NCBI GenBank assembly: GCA_004020365.1
Contig: SAQR01000016.1
Location: 47,451 to 111,450, forward strand
DNA from: Mesorhizobium sp.
Lineage (GTDB): Bacteria; Pseudomonadota; Alphaproteobacteria; Rhizobiales; Rhizobiaceae
Direction of reading: 5' to 3'
Length of the DNA: 64,000 bases
Each line of letters opens with the position of its first letter. Position 1 is the stretch's first letter. Positions 46,984 to 55,840 of the stretch are shown here, piece by piece. The notes under the pieces are model-generated. The model made no database searches and was not told the DNA's origin. It saw nothing but the letters and a program-made list of their open reading frames with translations. A program made the position numbers and the translations under genes.

Positions 46984-49269
46984 ATGGCTCCACGGGCACC
47001 GACACTGATCGAAACGCTTTTCAGCAAATCCGGCACCCGGGATGGGCGCCGGCTGCTTGCGCTGCCGGGCGTGGTGGCAATTGCCGGTGCCCTGGTTACG
47101 GCGGCGATCTCCTTCGCCATCCTCGTCGGCGCCATGCCGATCACGCCGGACGAGAGGACGACGCTGGCGCTTATCGCCCTTAATGCGGCGTTCATCCTTG
47201 TTCTGATCGCACTGGTCGGTCGCGAAGTGCATCGTATCGTGATGGCGCGCCGGCGCGGCAAGGCGGCATCGCGGCTGCATGTGCGGATCGTCGCGATGTT
47301 CGCACTGGTCGCCGCGATTCCCGCCATCATGGTGGCGATCATCGCCTCGATCACCCTCGACATCGGCCTCGATCGCTGGTTCGAGATACGCACCAAGGCG
47401 ATCGTCAATTCGTCGCTGTCGATCGCCGATGCCTATGTGCAGGAGAACGCGCGCAACCTCCAGGGAACGACCCTGTCGATGGCCTACGATCTCGACGCCT
47501 CCCGCACGCTCTACGGCCTCGACCGAACCGGCTTTCTCGATCTGATGAACAAGGAAGCCGTCGGACGCTCGCTTGCCCATGCCGCACTGGTCAAGCCCGA
47601 CGGTTCGTTCGTCATGAGCGCCAAGACCGACGCCGATTTTGCCATGCCGGAGCCGCCGGAAGGCGCCATGAGCAGTGCCGCTGACGGCAGACCGGTGTTG
47701 ATCGAGCCCAAGACGCGCAACATCATGGGCGCCATCGTCAAGCTGCGCGAAATCGAAGGCCTCTATCTCTACACGATCAAGCTCGTCGACCCCGAGGTGA
47801 TCAAGGCGCGGCAGATTGTCAGGTCCAACAGCGACGAATATCGCGGTCTGGAAGCCAATCGCCGCACCTCGCAGGTGGCCTTTGCACTTCCCTATCTGTC
47901 GCTGACGCTGATCATCGTCCTGTCCGCCATCTGGACCGGCATCGCCGTGGCCGACCGCCTGGTGCGGCCGATCCGCCAGCTCATCGGCGCCGCCGACGAG
48001 GTCGCGACCGGCAATCTCGATGTTGCCGTGCCCGTTCGGCCCTCCGACGGCGACGTTGCCTCGCTCGGCGATACCTTCAACAAGATGCTGCTGGAGCTGA
48101 AATCGCAGCGTAACGAGATTCTGTCCGCCAAGGATTTGATCGACGAGCGGCGGCGTTTTTCGGAAGCCGTGCTTGCCGGTGTCACCGCCGGCGTGATCGG
48201 CGTCGATCCGTATGGCATCGTCACCATCGTCAACCGGTCGGCCGAAACGATGCTGGCGATATCCGCCACCGCCGCACTCGGGCAAAATCTCTCCGCCGTG
48301 CTGCCGCATGTCGGCCGCGTCTTCGAGATCGGCCGCAAGTCGGGCAAGCCCGTCCATCGCGAGCAGGTGACCTTCTATCGCGCCGGTGCGGAGCGCACCT
48401 TCAACGTGCAGATCACGGTCGAGGCCGGCGACGACGGTTCGGAGGAGAAATCCTATGTCGTGACGGTGGACGACATCACCGATCTGGTCCAGGCGCAGCG
48501 TTCCTCGGCCTGGGCGGATGTGGCGCGGCGCATCGCCCACGAGATCAAGAACCCGCTGACGCCGATCCAGCTTTCGGCCGAGCGCATCAAGCGCCGCTAC
48601 GGCAAGGTCATCACCGAGGACCGCGAGGTTTTCGATCAGTGCACTGATACGATCATCAGGCAAGTGGAGGACATCGGCCGCATGGTCGACGAGTTCTCCG
48701 CTTTCGCACGCATGCCGAAGCCCGAAATGAGGGCCCTCGATTTGCGCGAATCGTTGCGTGAAGCCTCGTTCCTCGTCGAGGTGAGCCGCTCCGATATCAC
48801 CTTCGAGCGCGTATTCGGCAACGAACCGCTCAAAGGCACTTTCGACAGCCGCCTGATGGCGCAGGCTTTTGGCAATGTCATCAAGAACGCAGCCGAGGCG
48901 ATTGACGGACTTGATCAGAACGACCGCTCGCACGGCATAATCCGGATTCAAGCCGGGCGCCAGAATGGTGCGGTTCGCATCGATGTCATCGACAACGGCA
49001 AGGGCTTGCCACGCGAAAATCGCCAGCGATTGCTCGAGCCTTACATGACGACACGCGAGAAGGGCACCGGGCTCGGCCTCGCTATCGTCAAGAAGATAGT
49101 GGAGGACCATGGCGGCCGGCTCGAATTGCATGACGCGCCGGCGGACTTCCACCATGGGCGAGGCGCGATGATCAGCATCATCCTGCCGCTCGCCGCCACC
49201 GTGCCGTCGCTTGGCGAAGGCAGGACGGAACCCGAAAGAGAAACTGAAAAGGTCGGTAATGGCGTCTGA
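46984..49269 (+). CDS. ntrY: Nitrogen regulation sensor kinase NtrY
   Basis: A large membrane histidine kinase (761 residues from this start). Four hydrophobic helices occur: three near the N-terminus (first VVAIAGALVTAAISFAILVG) and one at about 300-320 ending the periplasmic sensor part. Then come HAMP (VRPIRQLIGAADEVATGNLD), PAS, HisKA with [20 protein letters not shown] and HATPase with NVIKNAAEAI and GTGLGLAIVKK. It pairs with NtrX in extracellular nitrogen and redox control. The start is uncertain: ATG at 46939 is also in frame and neither has a good ribosome binding site. Confidence 0.93.
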   Translation: MAPRAPTLIETLFSKSGTRDGRRLLALPGVVAIAGALVTAAISFAILVGAMPITPDERTTLALIALNAAFILVLIALVGREVHRIVMARRRGKAASRLHVRIVAMFALVAAIPAIMVAIIASITLDIGLDRWFEIRTKAIVNSSLSIADAYVQENARNLQGTTLSMAYDLDASRTLYGLDRTGFLDLMNKEAVGRSLAHAALVKPDGSFVMSAKTDADFAMPEPPEGAMSSAADGRPVLIEPKTRNIMGAIVKLREIEGLYLYTIKLVDPEVIKARQIVRSNSDEYRGLEANRRTSQVAFALPYLSLTLIIVLSAIWTGIAVADRLVRPIRQLIGAADEVATGNLDVAVPVRPSDGDVASLGDTFNKMLLELKSQRNEILSAKDLIDERRRFSEAVLAGVTAGVIGVDPYGIVTIVNRSAETMLAISATAALGQNLSAVLPHVGRVFEIGRKSGKPVHREQVTFYRAGAERTFNVQITVEAGDDGSEEKSYVVTVDDITDLVQAQRSSAWADVARRIAHEIKNPLTPIQLSAERIKRRYGKVITEDREVFDQCTDTIIRQVEDIGRMVDEFSAFARMPKPEMRALDLRESLREASFLVEVSRSDITFERVFGNEPLKGTFDSRLMAQAFGNVIKNAAEAIDGLDQNDRSHGIIRIQAGRQNGAVRIDVIDNGKGLPRENRQRLLEPYMTTREKGTGLGLAIVKKIVEDHGGRLELHDAPADFHHGRGAMISIILPLAATVPSLGEGRTEPERETEKVGNGV

Positions 49270-50620
49270 CATTCTTATCGTCGATGACGAGGCAGACATC
49301 CGCGAGCTTGTCGCCGGTATCCTGAGCGACGAGGGTCACGAAACCCGCACGGCATTCGATGCCGACAGCGCTCTGGCGGCGATCGCCGATAGGGCGCCGA
49401 GGCTGATTTTCCTCGATATCTGGCTGCAAGGCTCACGCCTGGACGGACTGGCGCTGCTGGATGAGATCAAGACGATGCACCCGAGCCTGCCGGTGGTGAT
49501 GATTTCGGGCCACGGCAACATCGAGACGGCGGTCTCGGCCATCCGCCGCGGCGCCTATGACTTCATCGAAAAACCGTTCAAGGCCGACAGGCTGATCCTC
49601 ATCGCCGAACGTGCCATTGAAACCTCGAAGCTGAGACGCGAGGTTTCGGATCTCAAGCTGCGCAGCGGCGAAACCTTCGACCTGATCGGCATGTCGTCGG
49701 CGATGAGCCAGTTGCGCCAGACCATCGAGCGCGTCGCGCCGACCAACAGCCGGGTCATGATCGTCGGCCCGTCCGGCTCGGGCAAGGAACTCGCGGCACG
49801 CGCCATCCACACGCTGTCGGCGCGCAAGAACGCCCCGTTTGTCACGCTGAGCGCTGCCAACATCACGCCCGAACGCATGGAGGTCGAGCTGTTCGGCACC
49901 GAATCCAATGGTGTCGAACGCAAGGTCGGTGCTCTTGAGGAAGCCCATCGCGGCATTCTCTACATCGATGAAGTGGCCGACATGCCGCGCGAAACGCAAA
50001 ACAAGATCTTGCGTGTGCTGGTCGAACAGCAGTTCGAGCGGGTAGGGGGCACCAAACGGGTCAAGGTCGATGTCCGCATCATTTCGTCGACGTCGCAGAA
50101 CCTGGAGGCGATGATCGCCGACGGTCGTTTCCGCGAGGATCTCTATCACCGCTTGGCGGTGGTTCCGGTCATGGTGCCGGGATTGGCCGAGCGGCGTGAG
50201 GACATCCCCTATCTCGTCGACAATTTCATGAAGCAGATCGCCCGCCAGGCCGGCATCCGGCCGCGGCGCATCGGCGACGATGCACTGGCGGTGCTGCAGG
50301 CGCACAACTGGCCAGGCAACGTTCGCCAATTGCGCAACAATGTCGAGCGGCTGATGATCTTGGCCCGCGGCGACGATATCGACGCACCGATCACCGCCGA
50401 TCTGTTGCCTGCCGAGATCGGCGATGTCATGCCGCGCACGCCAAACCAATCTGATCAGCACATCATGGCGCTGCCGTTGCGTGAAGCGCGCGAACAGTTC
50501 GAGAAGGATTATCTGATCGCCCAGATCAACCGTTTTGGCGGCAACATCTCGAAGACGGCCGAGTTCATCGGCATGGAGCGCTCGGCGCTTCATCGAAAGC
50601 TAAAGTCGCTGGGCGTCTGA
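49259..50620 (+). CDS. ntrX: Nitrogen assimilation response regulator NtrX
   Basis: A 453-residue NtrC-like regulator. The receiver starts MASDILIVDDEADIREL. The AAA+ domain has Walker A VGPSGSGKELAARAIH and Walker B GILYIDEVADM, but the GAFTGA loop is replaced by ESNGVERKVGALEEAHRG, so contact with sigma-54 is unlikely; this is known for alphaproteobacterial NtrX. The C-terminal HTH ends ISKTAEFIGMERSALHRKLK. Its ATG at 49259 lies inside the ntrY end (11-base overlap). Confidence 0.96.
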   Translation: MASDILIVDDEADIRELVAGILSDEGHETRTAFDADSALAAIADRAPRLIFLDIWLQGSRLDGLALLDEIKTMHPSLPVVMISGHGNIETAVSAIRRGAYDFIEKPFKADRLILIAERAIETSKLRREVSDLKLRSGETFDLIGMSSAMSQLRQTIERVAPTNSRVMIVGPSGSGKELAARAIHTLSARKNAPFVTLSAANITPERMEVELFGTESNGVERKVGALEEAHRGILYIDEVADMPRETQNKILRVLVEQQFERVGGTKRVKVDVRIISSTSQNLEAMIADGRFREDLYHRLAVVPVMVPGLAERREDIPYLVDNFMKQIARQAGIRPRRIGDDALAVLQAHNWPGNVRQLRNNVERLMILARGDDIDAPITADLLPAEIGDVMPRTPNQSDQHIMALPLREAREQFEKDYLIAQINRFGGNISKTAEFIGMERSALHRKLKSLGV

Positions 50621-50694
50621 TAGCCAATCCAGTCGTGGCCTACGCAATTATCGGTTACGGCGGCGGCGGAATCGCATAAGAAGCGCTACAGCGC

Positions 50695-50716
50695 CGCGCG
50701 TCTTTTTGGACGCGCG
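50695..50716. repeat. GCGCGTC hairpin repeat
   Basis: CGCGCGTC (50695-50702), loop TTTTTG, GACGCGCG (50709-50716). It resembles the inner arms of the element at 32642-32683 and lies 90 bases before the dat start. Confidence 0.55.
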
Positions 50717-50805
50717 ACGGTGGAATTTTGTTTTTGCGCACGATCTTTCCCGGAAAAGGAATCCGATTTTCGAGGTCATGCGCTGATTTCTTCAGGGGTG
50801 ACCCC

Positions 50806-51666
50806 ATGCCTCGCATTGCCTATGTCAACGGGCGCTATGTCGCTCACGCCGACGCTTTCGTGCATATCGAGGACCGTGGCTATCAGTTCGCCGACGGTGT
50901 CTACGAGGTCTGCGAGGTGGCGCGCGGCTTCATCGTCGACATGCCTCGCCATCTCGGACGGCTGAACCGCTCGCTGACCGAATTGTCGATCGGCTGGCCG
51001 GTCACGCCGGGCGTGTTGCCGATTATCCTGCGCGAGGTGGTGCGCCGCAACCATGTCGCCGATGGCCTGGTCTATCTTCAGGTGACGCGTGGCGTCGCCA
51101 GCCGTGATTTTGTTTTCCCGGCAGGCACGAAGCCGTCGCTGGTGGTCACCGCCAGGAAAGCCGATCCCGCTGCTGCCGCCAAGAGGGCCGAAAGCGGAAT
51201 CAAGGTCATCACCGTGCCGGAGAACCGTTGGGACCGGGTCGATATCAAGTCGGTCGGCCTGCTGCCAAATGTGCTCGCCAAGCAGAAGGCCAAGGAAGCC
51301 GGCGCCCACGAAGCCTGGTTCGTCGATGCCGACGGCATCGTCAAGGAAGGTGGATCGTCGAACGCCTGGATCGTCACCAGGGACGGCGTGCTGGTGACGC
51401 GTCCGGCCGAGCACGGCATCCTGCGCGGCATCACCCGCACCACGCTGTTCGACGTGGCCGCCAAGCTCGGCCTGAAGATCGAGGAGCGCGGCTTTTCGGT
51501 CGCCGAAGCCAAGGCCGCGCGCGAGGTTTTCATCAGCTCCGCGACCACAATCGCCATGCCGATCGTGGCGATCGACGGTGCTCCGGTCGCCAACGGCCAT
51601 CCGGGCTCGGTAACACTTTCCTTGCGGCACGCCTTTTTTGACGTTGCGGAAAAAAGTCCAGCCTGA
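50806..51666 (+). CDS. D-amino acid aminotransferase (class IV)
   Basis: A 286-residue PLP fold-type IV aminotransferase. It has YVNGRYVAHADAFVHIEDRG with YQFADGVYEVCEV, the lysine-bearing SVGLLPNVLAKQKAKEAG and EGGSSNAWIVTRDGVL. This resembles D-alanine aminotransferase (Dat) rather than BCAT. Genes of this type stand between ntrX and hfq in rhizobia. The ATG at 50806 (MPRIAYVNGRYV) is chosen; 26 further upstream residues are not family-like. Confidence 0.9.
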   Translation: MPRIAYVNGRYVAHADAFVHIEDRGYQFADGVYEVCEVARGFIVDMPRHLGRLNRSLTELSIGWPVTPGVLPIILREVVRRNHVADGLVYLQVTRGVASRDFVFPAGTKPSLVVTARKADPAAAAKRAESGIKVITVPENRWDRVDIKSVGLLPNVLAKQKAKEAGAHEAWFVDADGIVKEGGSSNAWIVTRDGVLVTRPAEHGILRGITRTTLFDVAAKLGLKIEERGFSVAEAKAAREVFISSATTIAMPIVAIDGAPVANGHPGSVTLSLRHAFFDVAEKSPA

Positions 51667-51810
51667 TAACCGCACAGGTGGAATGAACATCAATATATCT
51701 CGTTCTGCTTGTCGTTTTGACGACAAGACGGTGTTTGCGCGCTTGACATGTGCCAGGTAATTTGGCGCATTGGCCTGCAAACCGAAGGGGATCGGCGAAA
51801 GACAAGAACA

Positions 51811-52056
51811 ATGGCGGAACGATCGCAAAATCTTCAGGACCTGTTCCTGAATTCAGTTCGCAAAAGCAAAAACCCACTCACCATCTTTCTCATCAACGGC
51901 GTGAAGCTGACCGGCGTGGTCACTTCCTTCGACAATTTCTGTGTTCTGCTGCGTCGAGACGGCCATTCCCAACTCGTCTACAAGCACGCCATTTCCACGA
52001 TCATGCCGAGCCAGCCGGTTCAGATGTTCGATGGCGAGGAAAGCCAGGGCGCCTGA
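51811..52056 (+). CDS. hfq: RNA chaperone Hfq
   Basis: An 81-residue Sm-like hexameric protein that pairs small RNAs with mRNAs. The Sm1 motif has [20 protein letters not shown] and the Sm2 motif has [17 protein letters not shown] with YKHA, the standard Hfq signature. The short C-terminus is normal for alphaproteobacteria. hflX starts directly after its stop. In rhizobia Hfq influences nitrogen regulation, and it sits next to the ntr genes here. Confidence 0.98.
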   Translation: MAERSQNLQDLFLNSVRKSKNPLTIFLINGVKLTGVVTSFDNFCVLLRRDGHSQLVYKHAISTIMPSQPVQMFDGEESQGA

Positions 52057-53448
52057 TTGGCACGTAAGAAAGACGCGGACCGCAGCGTTCGCGAAAAGCC
52101 AGCATATCAGCCGGGGACGGAAGTCGAAGGCCCGACCCGGGCCGTGGTCATCGTGCCGGTGCTTACCCGCCAGCTGCGCGGCGACGAAGACACCAACCGC
52201 CCGCGCCTGACGCGATCTGCCGAGGCCCGCCACGACGAGGCGGTTGGCCTTGCCCAAGCCATAAATCTCGACCCGATCCATACCGCTGTTGTGACCGTCA
52301 ACGATCCCCGGCCTGCAACCCTGCTCGGCAGCGGAAAGGTCGCGGAGTTCGCCGAGATCGTCAAAGAGGGCCGTGCCGAACTGGTCATTGTCGACCATCC
52401 GCTGACGCCGGTGCAGCAGCGCAACCTGGAAAAGGAATTGAACGCCAAGGTGCTGGATCGCACCGGCTTGATCCTGGAAATTTTCGGCGAGCGCGCGCGG
52501 ACCAAGGAAGGCACGCTGCAGGTCGATCTGGCGCACCTCAACTATCAGAAGGGCCGGCTGGTGCGAAGCTGGACTCACCTCGAGCGCCAGCGCGGCGGTG
52601 CCGGTTTCCTCGGCGGCCCTGGCGAAACGCAGATCGAATCGGACCGCCGTGTCCTGCAGGACAAGATCAACAAGCTGAAGCACGAGCTCGAAACAGTGCG
52701 GCGCACCCGTGACCTGCACCGCGCCAAGCGCAAGAAGGTGCCGTTCCCGGTTGTGGCCATCGTCGGCTATACCAACGCCGGCAAGTCGACGCTGTTCAAC
52801 AGGCTGACCGGAGCAGGGGTGCTGGCCGAAGACATGCTGTTCGCCACGCTCGACCCGACACTGCGTCGGGTGCGGCTGCCGCACGGCACGCCGGTCATCC
52901 TTTCGGACACCGTCGGTTTCATTTCGGACCTGCCGACGCACCTGATCGCGGCCTTCCGGGCAACGCTCGAAGAGGTGGTCGAGGCCGATCTCGTCATTCA
53001 TTTGCGCGATATTTCGGACCCCGATACCGCCGCCCAGGCCGAGGATGTCGAGCGCATCCTCGCCGATCTCGGCGTCGATGCCGGCGACACCAAGCGTGTC
53101 ATCGAAGTGTGGAACAAGATCGACCGGCTCGATGCGGGCAACCGGGAGCGGTTGCTCGCCGACGGCATCGACGGCAGCAAGGCACCGCCGATTGCCATAT
53201 CGGCCACCACCGGCGAAGGCATCGATGTGCTGAAGGCGATCATCGAGACAAGAGTGTCTGGCGAACTGGAAACGCTGACCGTTACGCTCAAGCCTGACCA
53301 GCTCGGGCTCGTCGACTGGCTCTACCGCAATGGCGACGTCGTCTCGCGCACCGACAATGAAGATGGCGGTATAACCGTGTCGCTCAAAGCGACGCGAAGC
53401 GCACACGAAGAGATAGAAACCAGATTGCACCGTAAAAACAACGGATAA
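52057..53448 (+). CDS. hflX: GTPase HflX
   Basis: A 463-residue ribosome-associated GTPase. The N-terminal HflX domain has VNDPRPATLLGSGKVAEFAE and the glycine-rich hinge RQRGGAGFLGGPGETQIE. The G domain has P-loop GYTNAGKSTLFNRL, G3 DTVGFISDLPTHLI and NKID. It splits stalled or heat-damaged ribosomes. The start is TTG at 52057, immediately after the hfq stop, so it is translated by coupling. The end lies nine bases before the Tn3-type repeat. Confidence 0.95.
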   Translation: MARKKDADRSVREKPAYQPGTEVEGPTRAVVIVPVLTRQLRGDEDTNRPRLTRSAEARHDEAVGLAQAINLDPIHTAVVTVNDPRPATLLGSGKVAEFAEIVKEGRAELVIVDHPLTPVQQRNLEKELNAKVLDRTGLILEIFGERARTKEGTLQVDLAHLNYQKGRLVRSWTHLERQRGGAGFLGGPGETQIESDRRVLQDKINKLKHELETVRRTRDLHRAKRKKVPFPVVAIVGYTNAGKSTLFNRLTGAGVLAEDMLFATLDPTLRRVRLPHGTPVILSDTVGFISDLPTHLIAAFRATLEEVVEADLVIHLRDISDPDTAAQAEDVERILADLGVDAGDTKRVIEVWNKIDRLDAGNRERLLADGIDGSKAPPIAISATTGEGIDVLKAIIETRVSGELETLTVTLKPDQLGLVDWLYRNGDVVSRTDNEDGGITVSLKATRSAHEEIETRLHRKNNG

Positions 53449-53456
53449 TTTCTCCT

Positions 53457-53494
53457 AGAGGGCATCGCGTTGAAAGTACGCTAACAACGCTAAG
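53457..53494 (+). repeat. Left terminal inverted repeat (38 bp)
   Basis: Begins AGAGGGCATCGCGTTGAAAG and ends ACAACGCTAAG. It is placed 37 bases from the tnpA remnant stop, the usual distance between a Tn3 transposase end and its repeat. Confidence 0.8.
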
Positions 53495-53531
53495 GGAGAA
53501 CGAAGCCTGAACCCGTCAAGCCGCCCGCTGC

Positions 53532-53822
53532 TTACCCAACAAATTGAGCGGATTCCGACTGGTCGCTTTTTGCGGGCCGATCCCAAAGGAAATCGCCGGA
53601 GAAGGCAATGTGCTCCCATCCGACAGGTGAGGTATGGGCTAGCAGATCGTCGGGGACGGCTTCGCCGCCTAATCGGAGATGCGCAATGGCGTCAGGACTG
53701 CGATCGATGATCTGCCCCTGGCGGAAGGAATAGTGGCCTGTCAGAGCATCGCGTTGTTCGCTCTTGTTCAGCCTGGCCTGGCAACGGCGGCGGAGTGATG
53801 GATTTTCCAGCCAATCGAGCAT
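53532..53822 (-). pseudogene. tnpA: Tn3-family transposase C-terminal remnant
   Basis: A 96-codon frame that matches the C-terminus of Tn3 transposases: LDWLENPSLRRRCQARLNKS, then EAVPDDLLAHTSPVGWEHIA and FSGDFLWD. Between RSPD and AIAHLR about 30 residues, including the usual RASGLNL...WN segment, are missing in frame. The remaining roughly 850 residues upstream are absent; similarity stops at 53825, where a Tn3-end-like sequence begins. The fragment is inactive. Confidence 0.8.
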
Positions 53823-53825
53823 GAA

Positions 53826-53863
53826 GGGGTCAGGACAAGATCTGTTCCCGCGGACACGCTAAG
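53826..53863 (+). repeat. Second Tn3-end-like 38-bp sequence
   Basis: A 38-base stretch that starts GGGGTCAGGACAAG and ends GACACGCTAAG, i.e. with the GGGGTC...TAAG ends and exact length of canonical Tn3 repeats, in the same orientation as the left repeat. It begins right where the tnpA remnant is cut. No partner copy was seen in the window. Confidence 0.5.
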
Positions 53864-54134
53864 AGCGAACAGAAAGCGAACACGGCGATCGGGCATTGGC
53901 CTTCCCGAACGGACTGCATGGTCGCTGTGCTGCTCTGCGACCTCTGGGAAGATGAAAATCGATACCTCTCGGACCTTCCACCGGAGAAGTTGGACGGAAA
54001 GCCCTGACCCAAAGCGAACAGTCCTGGTGATAACCGTCATGACCGACCTGAGAGGTGACTCACAAAAGCATCTAGTTGTTGGAACGATCTGACGCTGCTG
54101 CTCGAACCTGACCGCCGCGCATTGACGGCGCCAA
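53864..54134. other. Non-coding or unassigned stretch inside the transposon relic
   Basis: No supported gene. GAAC-N7-GAAC at 53867-53881 fits the alphaproteobacterial LexA box but such a match is expected once or twice by chance in a window of this size. A plus-strand frame ending at 54006 (...DENRYLSDLPPEKLDGKP) has no start signal. Confidence 0.35.
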
Positions 54135-55037
54135 CTACTCCGTTGCGCTCGCCAACTCCTGCACGATCCAATCCGCAAAAGCCTTTGCCGGCCGGCTGAG
54201 ACGTCGGAAATCCGGTGCGACCAGCCAATAGGCCCCGTCTGACACTTCAATCTCGAATGGCCGTACAACGGTTCCAAGCCGAAGATCCTCGCTGTCTAAG
54301 ACAAGGTCGCAAAGCGCGACACCGTGGCCGAGCTTTGCAGCCTGAATGGCTTGCGCCGCGTCAGGATAAACGGGACCCTTCTGCGACGCGAAGTCCGGCA
54401 GTCCGGCCGCCTGGAACCACCCTGCCCAGTATTTCCGGTCATATTCGTGCAGCAGCGTGTAGTGGCGCAAGTCTGCGGGTGAGCTAAGCGGCGGGCCGGA
54501 CGCGAGTAGGCCGGGGGCGAGGACGGGTGTTGTCCTGCAGTCGAAGAGGTGCCGTGCCTCGACCCGTAGCCAGGATCGCGCTGCCGCTGCAAAGCGAATG
54601 GCCAGCTCTGCTTCGTGGGTTCGGAACTCCACCAGCCGCACGTCTGCCTCGACCGAGACGTCGACATCAGGGTGCTGCTCACGGAACCGGTGGAGGTGCG
54701 GAGCTATCCATACGGCTGCAAATGACGGTTCGACGCTGACCCGAAGCTCGGACTGGGCCGGGTCGGCGATGATCTGCGAAAGCCGCCGGTCGAGATCGTC
54801 GAAGCTGGCGGTCAACGGTTCCAGGAGCAACCGGCCTGTTTCGGTCAGAACGACCCGCCTATGCAGGCGCTCGAACAGCGGCTTGCCGACGAAGGCTTCC
54901 AATTCGCGGATTTGCCGGCTGATCGCGGCCTGCGACACGAACAATTCTTCAGCGGCACGGCTGAAGCTCAGCAGGCGGCCCGCAGCCTCAAAGCTTCGCA
55001 TTGCCGTCAGCGGCAGACGTCCGCGCTTCATGCACAT
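54135..55037 (-). CDS. LysR-family transcriptional regulator (GcvA-like)
   Basis: A 300-residue intact regulator. The winged HTH is LPLTAMRSFEAAGRLLSFSR, AAEELFVSQAAISRQIRELE and ends with LFERLHRRVVLTETGRLLLE. The effector domain includes VSVEPSFAAVWIAPHLHRFR and LGHGVALCDLVL. It resembles the GcvA/AmpR-like subgroup. The divergent neighbour is a 54-residue ORF 85 bases away, so the target is not obvious; it is cargo of the Tn3 relic. Start ATG at 55037 or 55031. Confidence 0.9.
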   Translation of the reverse strand: MCMKRGRLPLTAMRSFEAAGRLLSFSRAAEELFVSQAAISRQIRELEAFVGKPLFERLHRRVVLTETGRLLLEPLTASFDDLDRRLSQIIADPAQSELRVSVEPSFAAVWIAPHLHRFREQHPDVDVSVEADVRLVEFRTHEAELAIRFAAAARSWLRVEARHLFDCRTTPVLAPGLLASGPPLSSPADLRHYTLLHEYDRKYWAGWFQAAGLPDFASQKGPVYPDAAQAIQAAKLGHGVALCDLVLDSEDLRLGTVVRPFEIEVSDGAYWLVAPDFRRLSRPAKAFADWIVQELASATE

Positions 55038-55122
55038 AACCCAGCGTTATCCGAACTGGACGCTAAACTCGTTTGAAGCGCTTGGCCAGCGGGGCCCAAT
55101 GTCTCCTGCAAGGAGACGAGCC

Positions 55123-55287
55123 ATGTCGGACTTTGAGGACATCTTCGCAGATGTAATTCGCATCGTGACGTTTCAACCGCGCGAGGCTTGCATGCGCTAT
55201 CGGCCTCCGGAGGGCGACGAGAGATTGCAGTTGCTCGAAAAGAAGAACGCTCGCGACGACGTCGCCCCTGATCGTTCGCCGGACTAA
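55123..55287 (+). CDS. Small protein of unknown function divergent from LysR
   Basis: A 54-residue ORF beginning MSDFEDIFADVIRIVTFQPR with a charged, disordered-looking tail (LQLLEKKNARDDVAPDRSPD). The ATG has a good AAGGAG nine bases upstream. I recognise no family. It could be the LysR target or the 5' part of a truncated gene. Confidence 0.5.
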   Translation: MSDFEDIFADVIRIVTFQPREACMRYRPPEGDERLQLLEKKNARDDVAPDRSPD

Positions 55288-55339
55288 ATGGGCGGGCAGC
55301 GATCGAGCCTTATTTGGTTATAAACGTGGTTGGGCGGAC

Positions 55340-55832
55340 TTAGTCTGAAACGATGGAGGTTCGCTCTGTCCGTTGCCAGCGATAGAGGACATCCGGCTCG
55401 CGCTCCTCGTTCTCGCTGCCGTCGGTTTCTTTGACCGCAACGAAGCCTCGCTTCTCGCTAAAACCTTCGCGCAAGAGCGTTCTTCTGAAACGTCCGGAGT
55501 TGCAGGTTTGATGATGCCGCTTTTGCCAGTCCCAGAAGAGCATCGCCGGCTCCCCTTCCTTGGTGCTGTTGCAGCACATACAGCTGATCGACCCAACCTT
55601 CGCGGAAGGCGATGATGCCGATTGTTTCGTCGTCGGCCGCGCCCCATACCTCACATTCACGGAAAACACGTTCCCTGAAATAGACTTGATCTCCCTCCGG
55701 TGTATGGAGCCCTGCCAACCAGGGAAGGCGCTCGTCAACTGCCGCCCGATGGATGAAGGCAGCACGATCCATGTCCTTCAGCGTCAGACGTCTCTGCGAG
55801 TAGTAAAACATCGAATCTGCCAGCACCGTCAC
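55340..55832 (-). pseudogene. GNAT acetyltransferase with a frameshift
   Basis: The first frame (55832 to 55458) encodes an N-acetyltransferase with RRLTLKDMDRAAFIHRAA, VDQLYVLQQHQGRGAGDALL (motif A) and QKNALARRF, then a TAG. The next frame continues with SEKRGFVAVKETDGSENEER and ends ...PDVLYRWQR about ten codons before the stop at 55340. One extra base in TTTTAGCGAG (near 55455-55460) explains the break: removing the G restores FYEKRGF, the usual GNAT ending. Start 55832 or 55811. Confidence 0.8.
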
Positions 55833-55840
55833 CGGGACGA

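Noticed and set aside
46972-49299. 775-codon open frame on the minus strand
   Set aside because: It is exactly antisense to ntrY, whose kinase domains are unmistakable. Long antisense frames arise from high GC at third positions; the translation is rich in Asp/His/Arg and has no domain.
53867-53881. LexA (SOS) box GAAC-N7-GAAC
   Set aside because: Exact match to the alphaproteobacterial pattern, but one or two are expected by chance in 64 kb and no SOS gene is adjacent.
53768-54277. 169-codon minus-strand frame in the transposon relic
   Set aside because: It overlaps the LysR end and the tnpA remnant in another frame and has no recognisable product.
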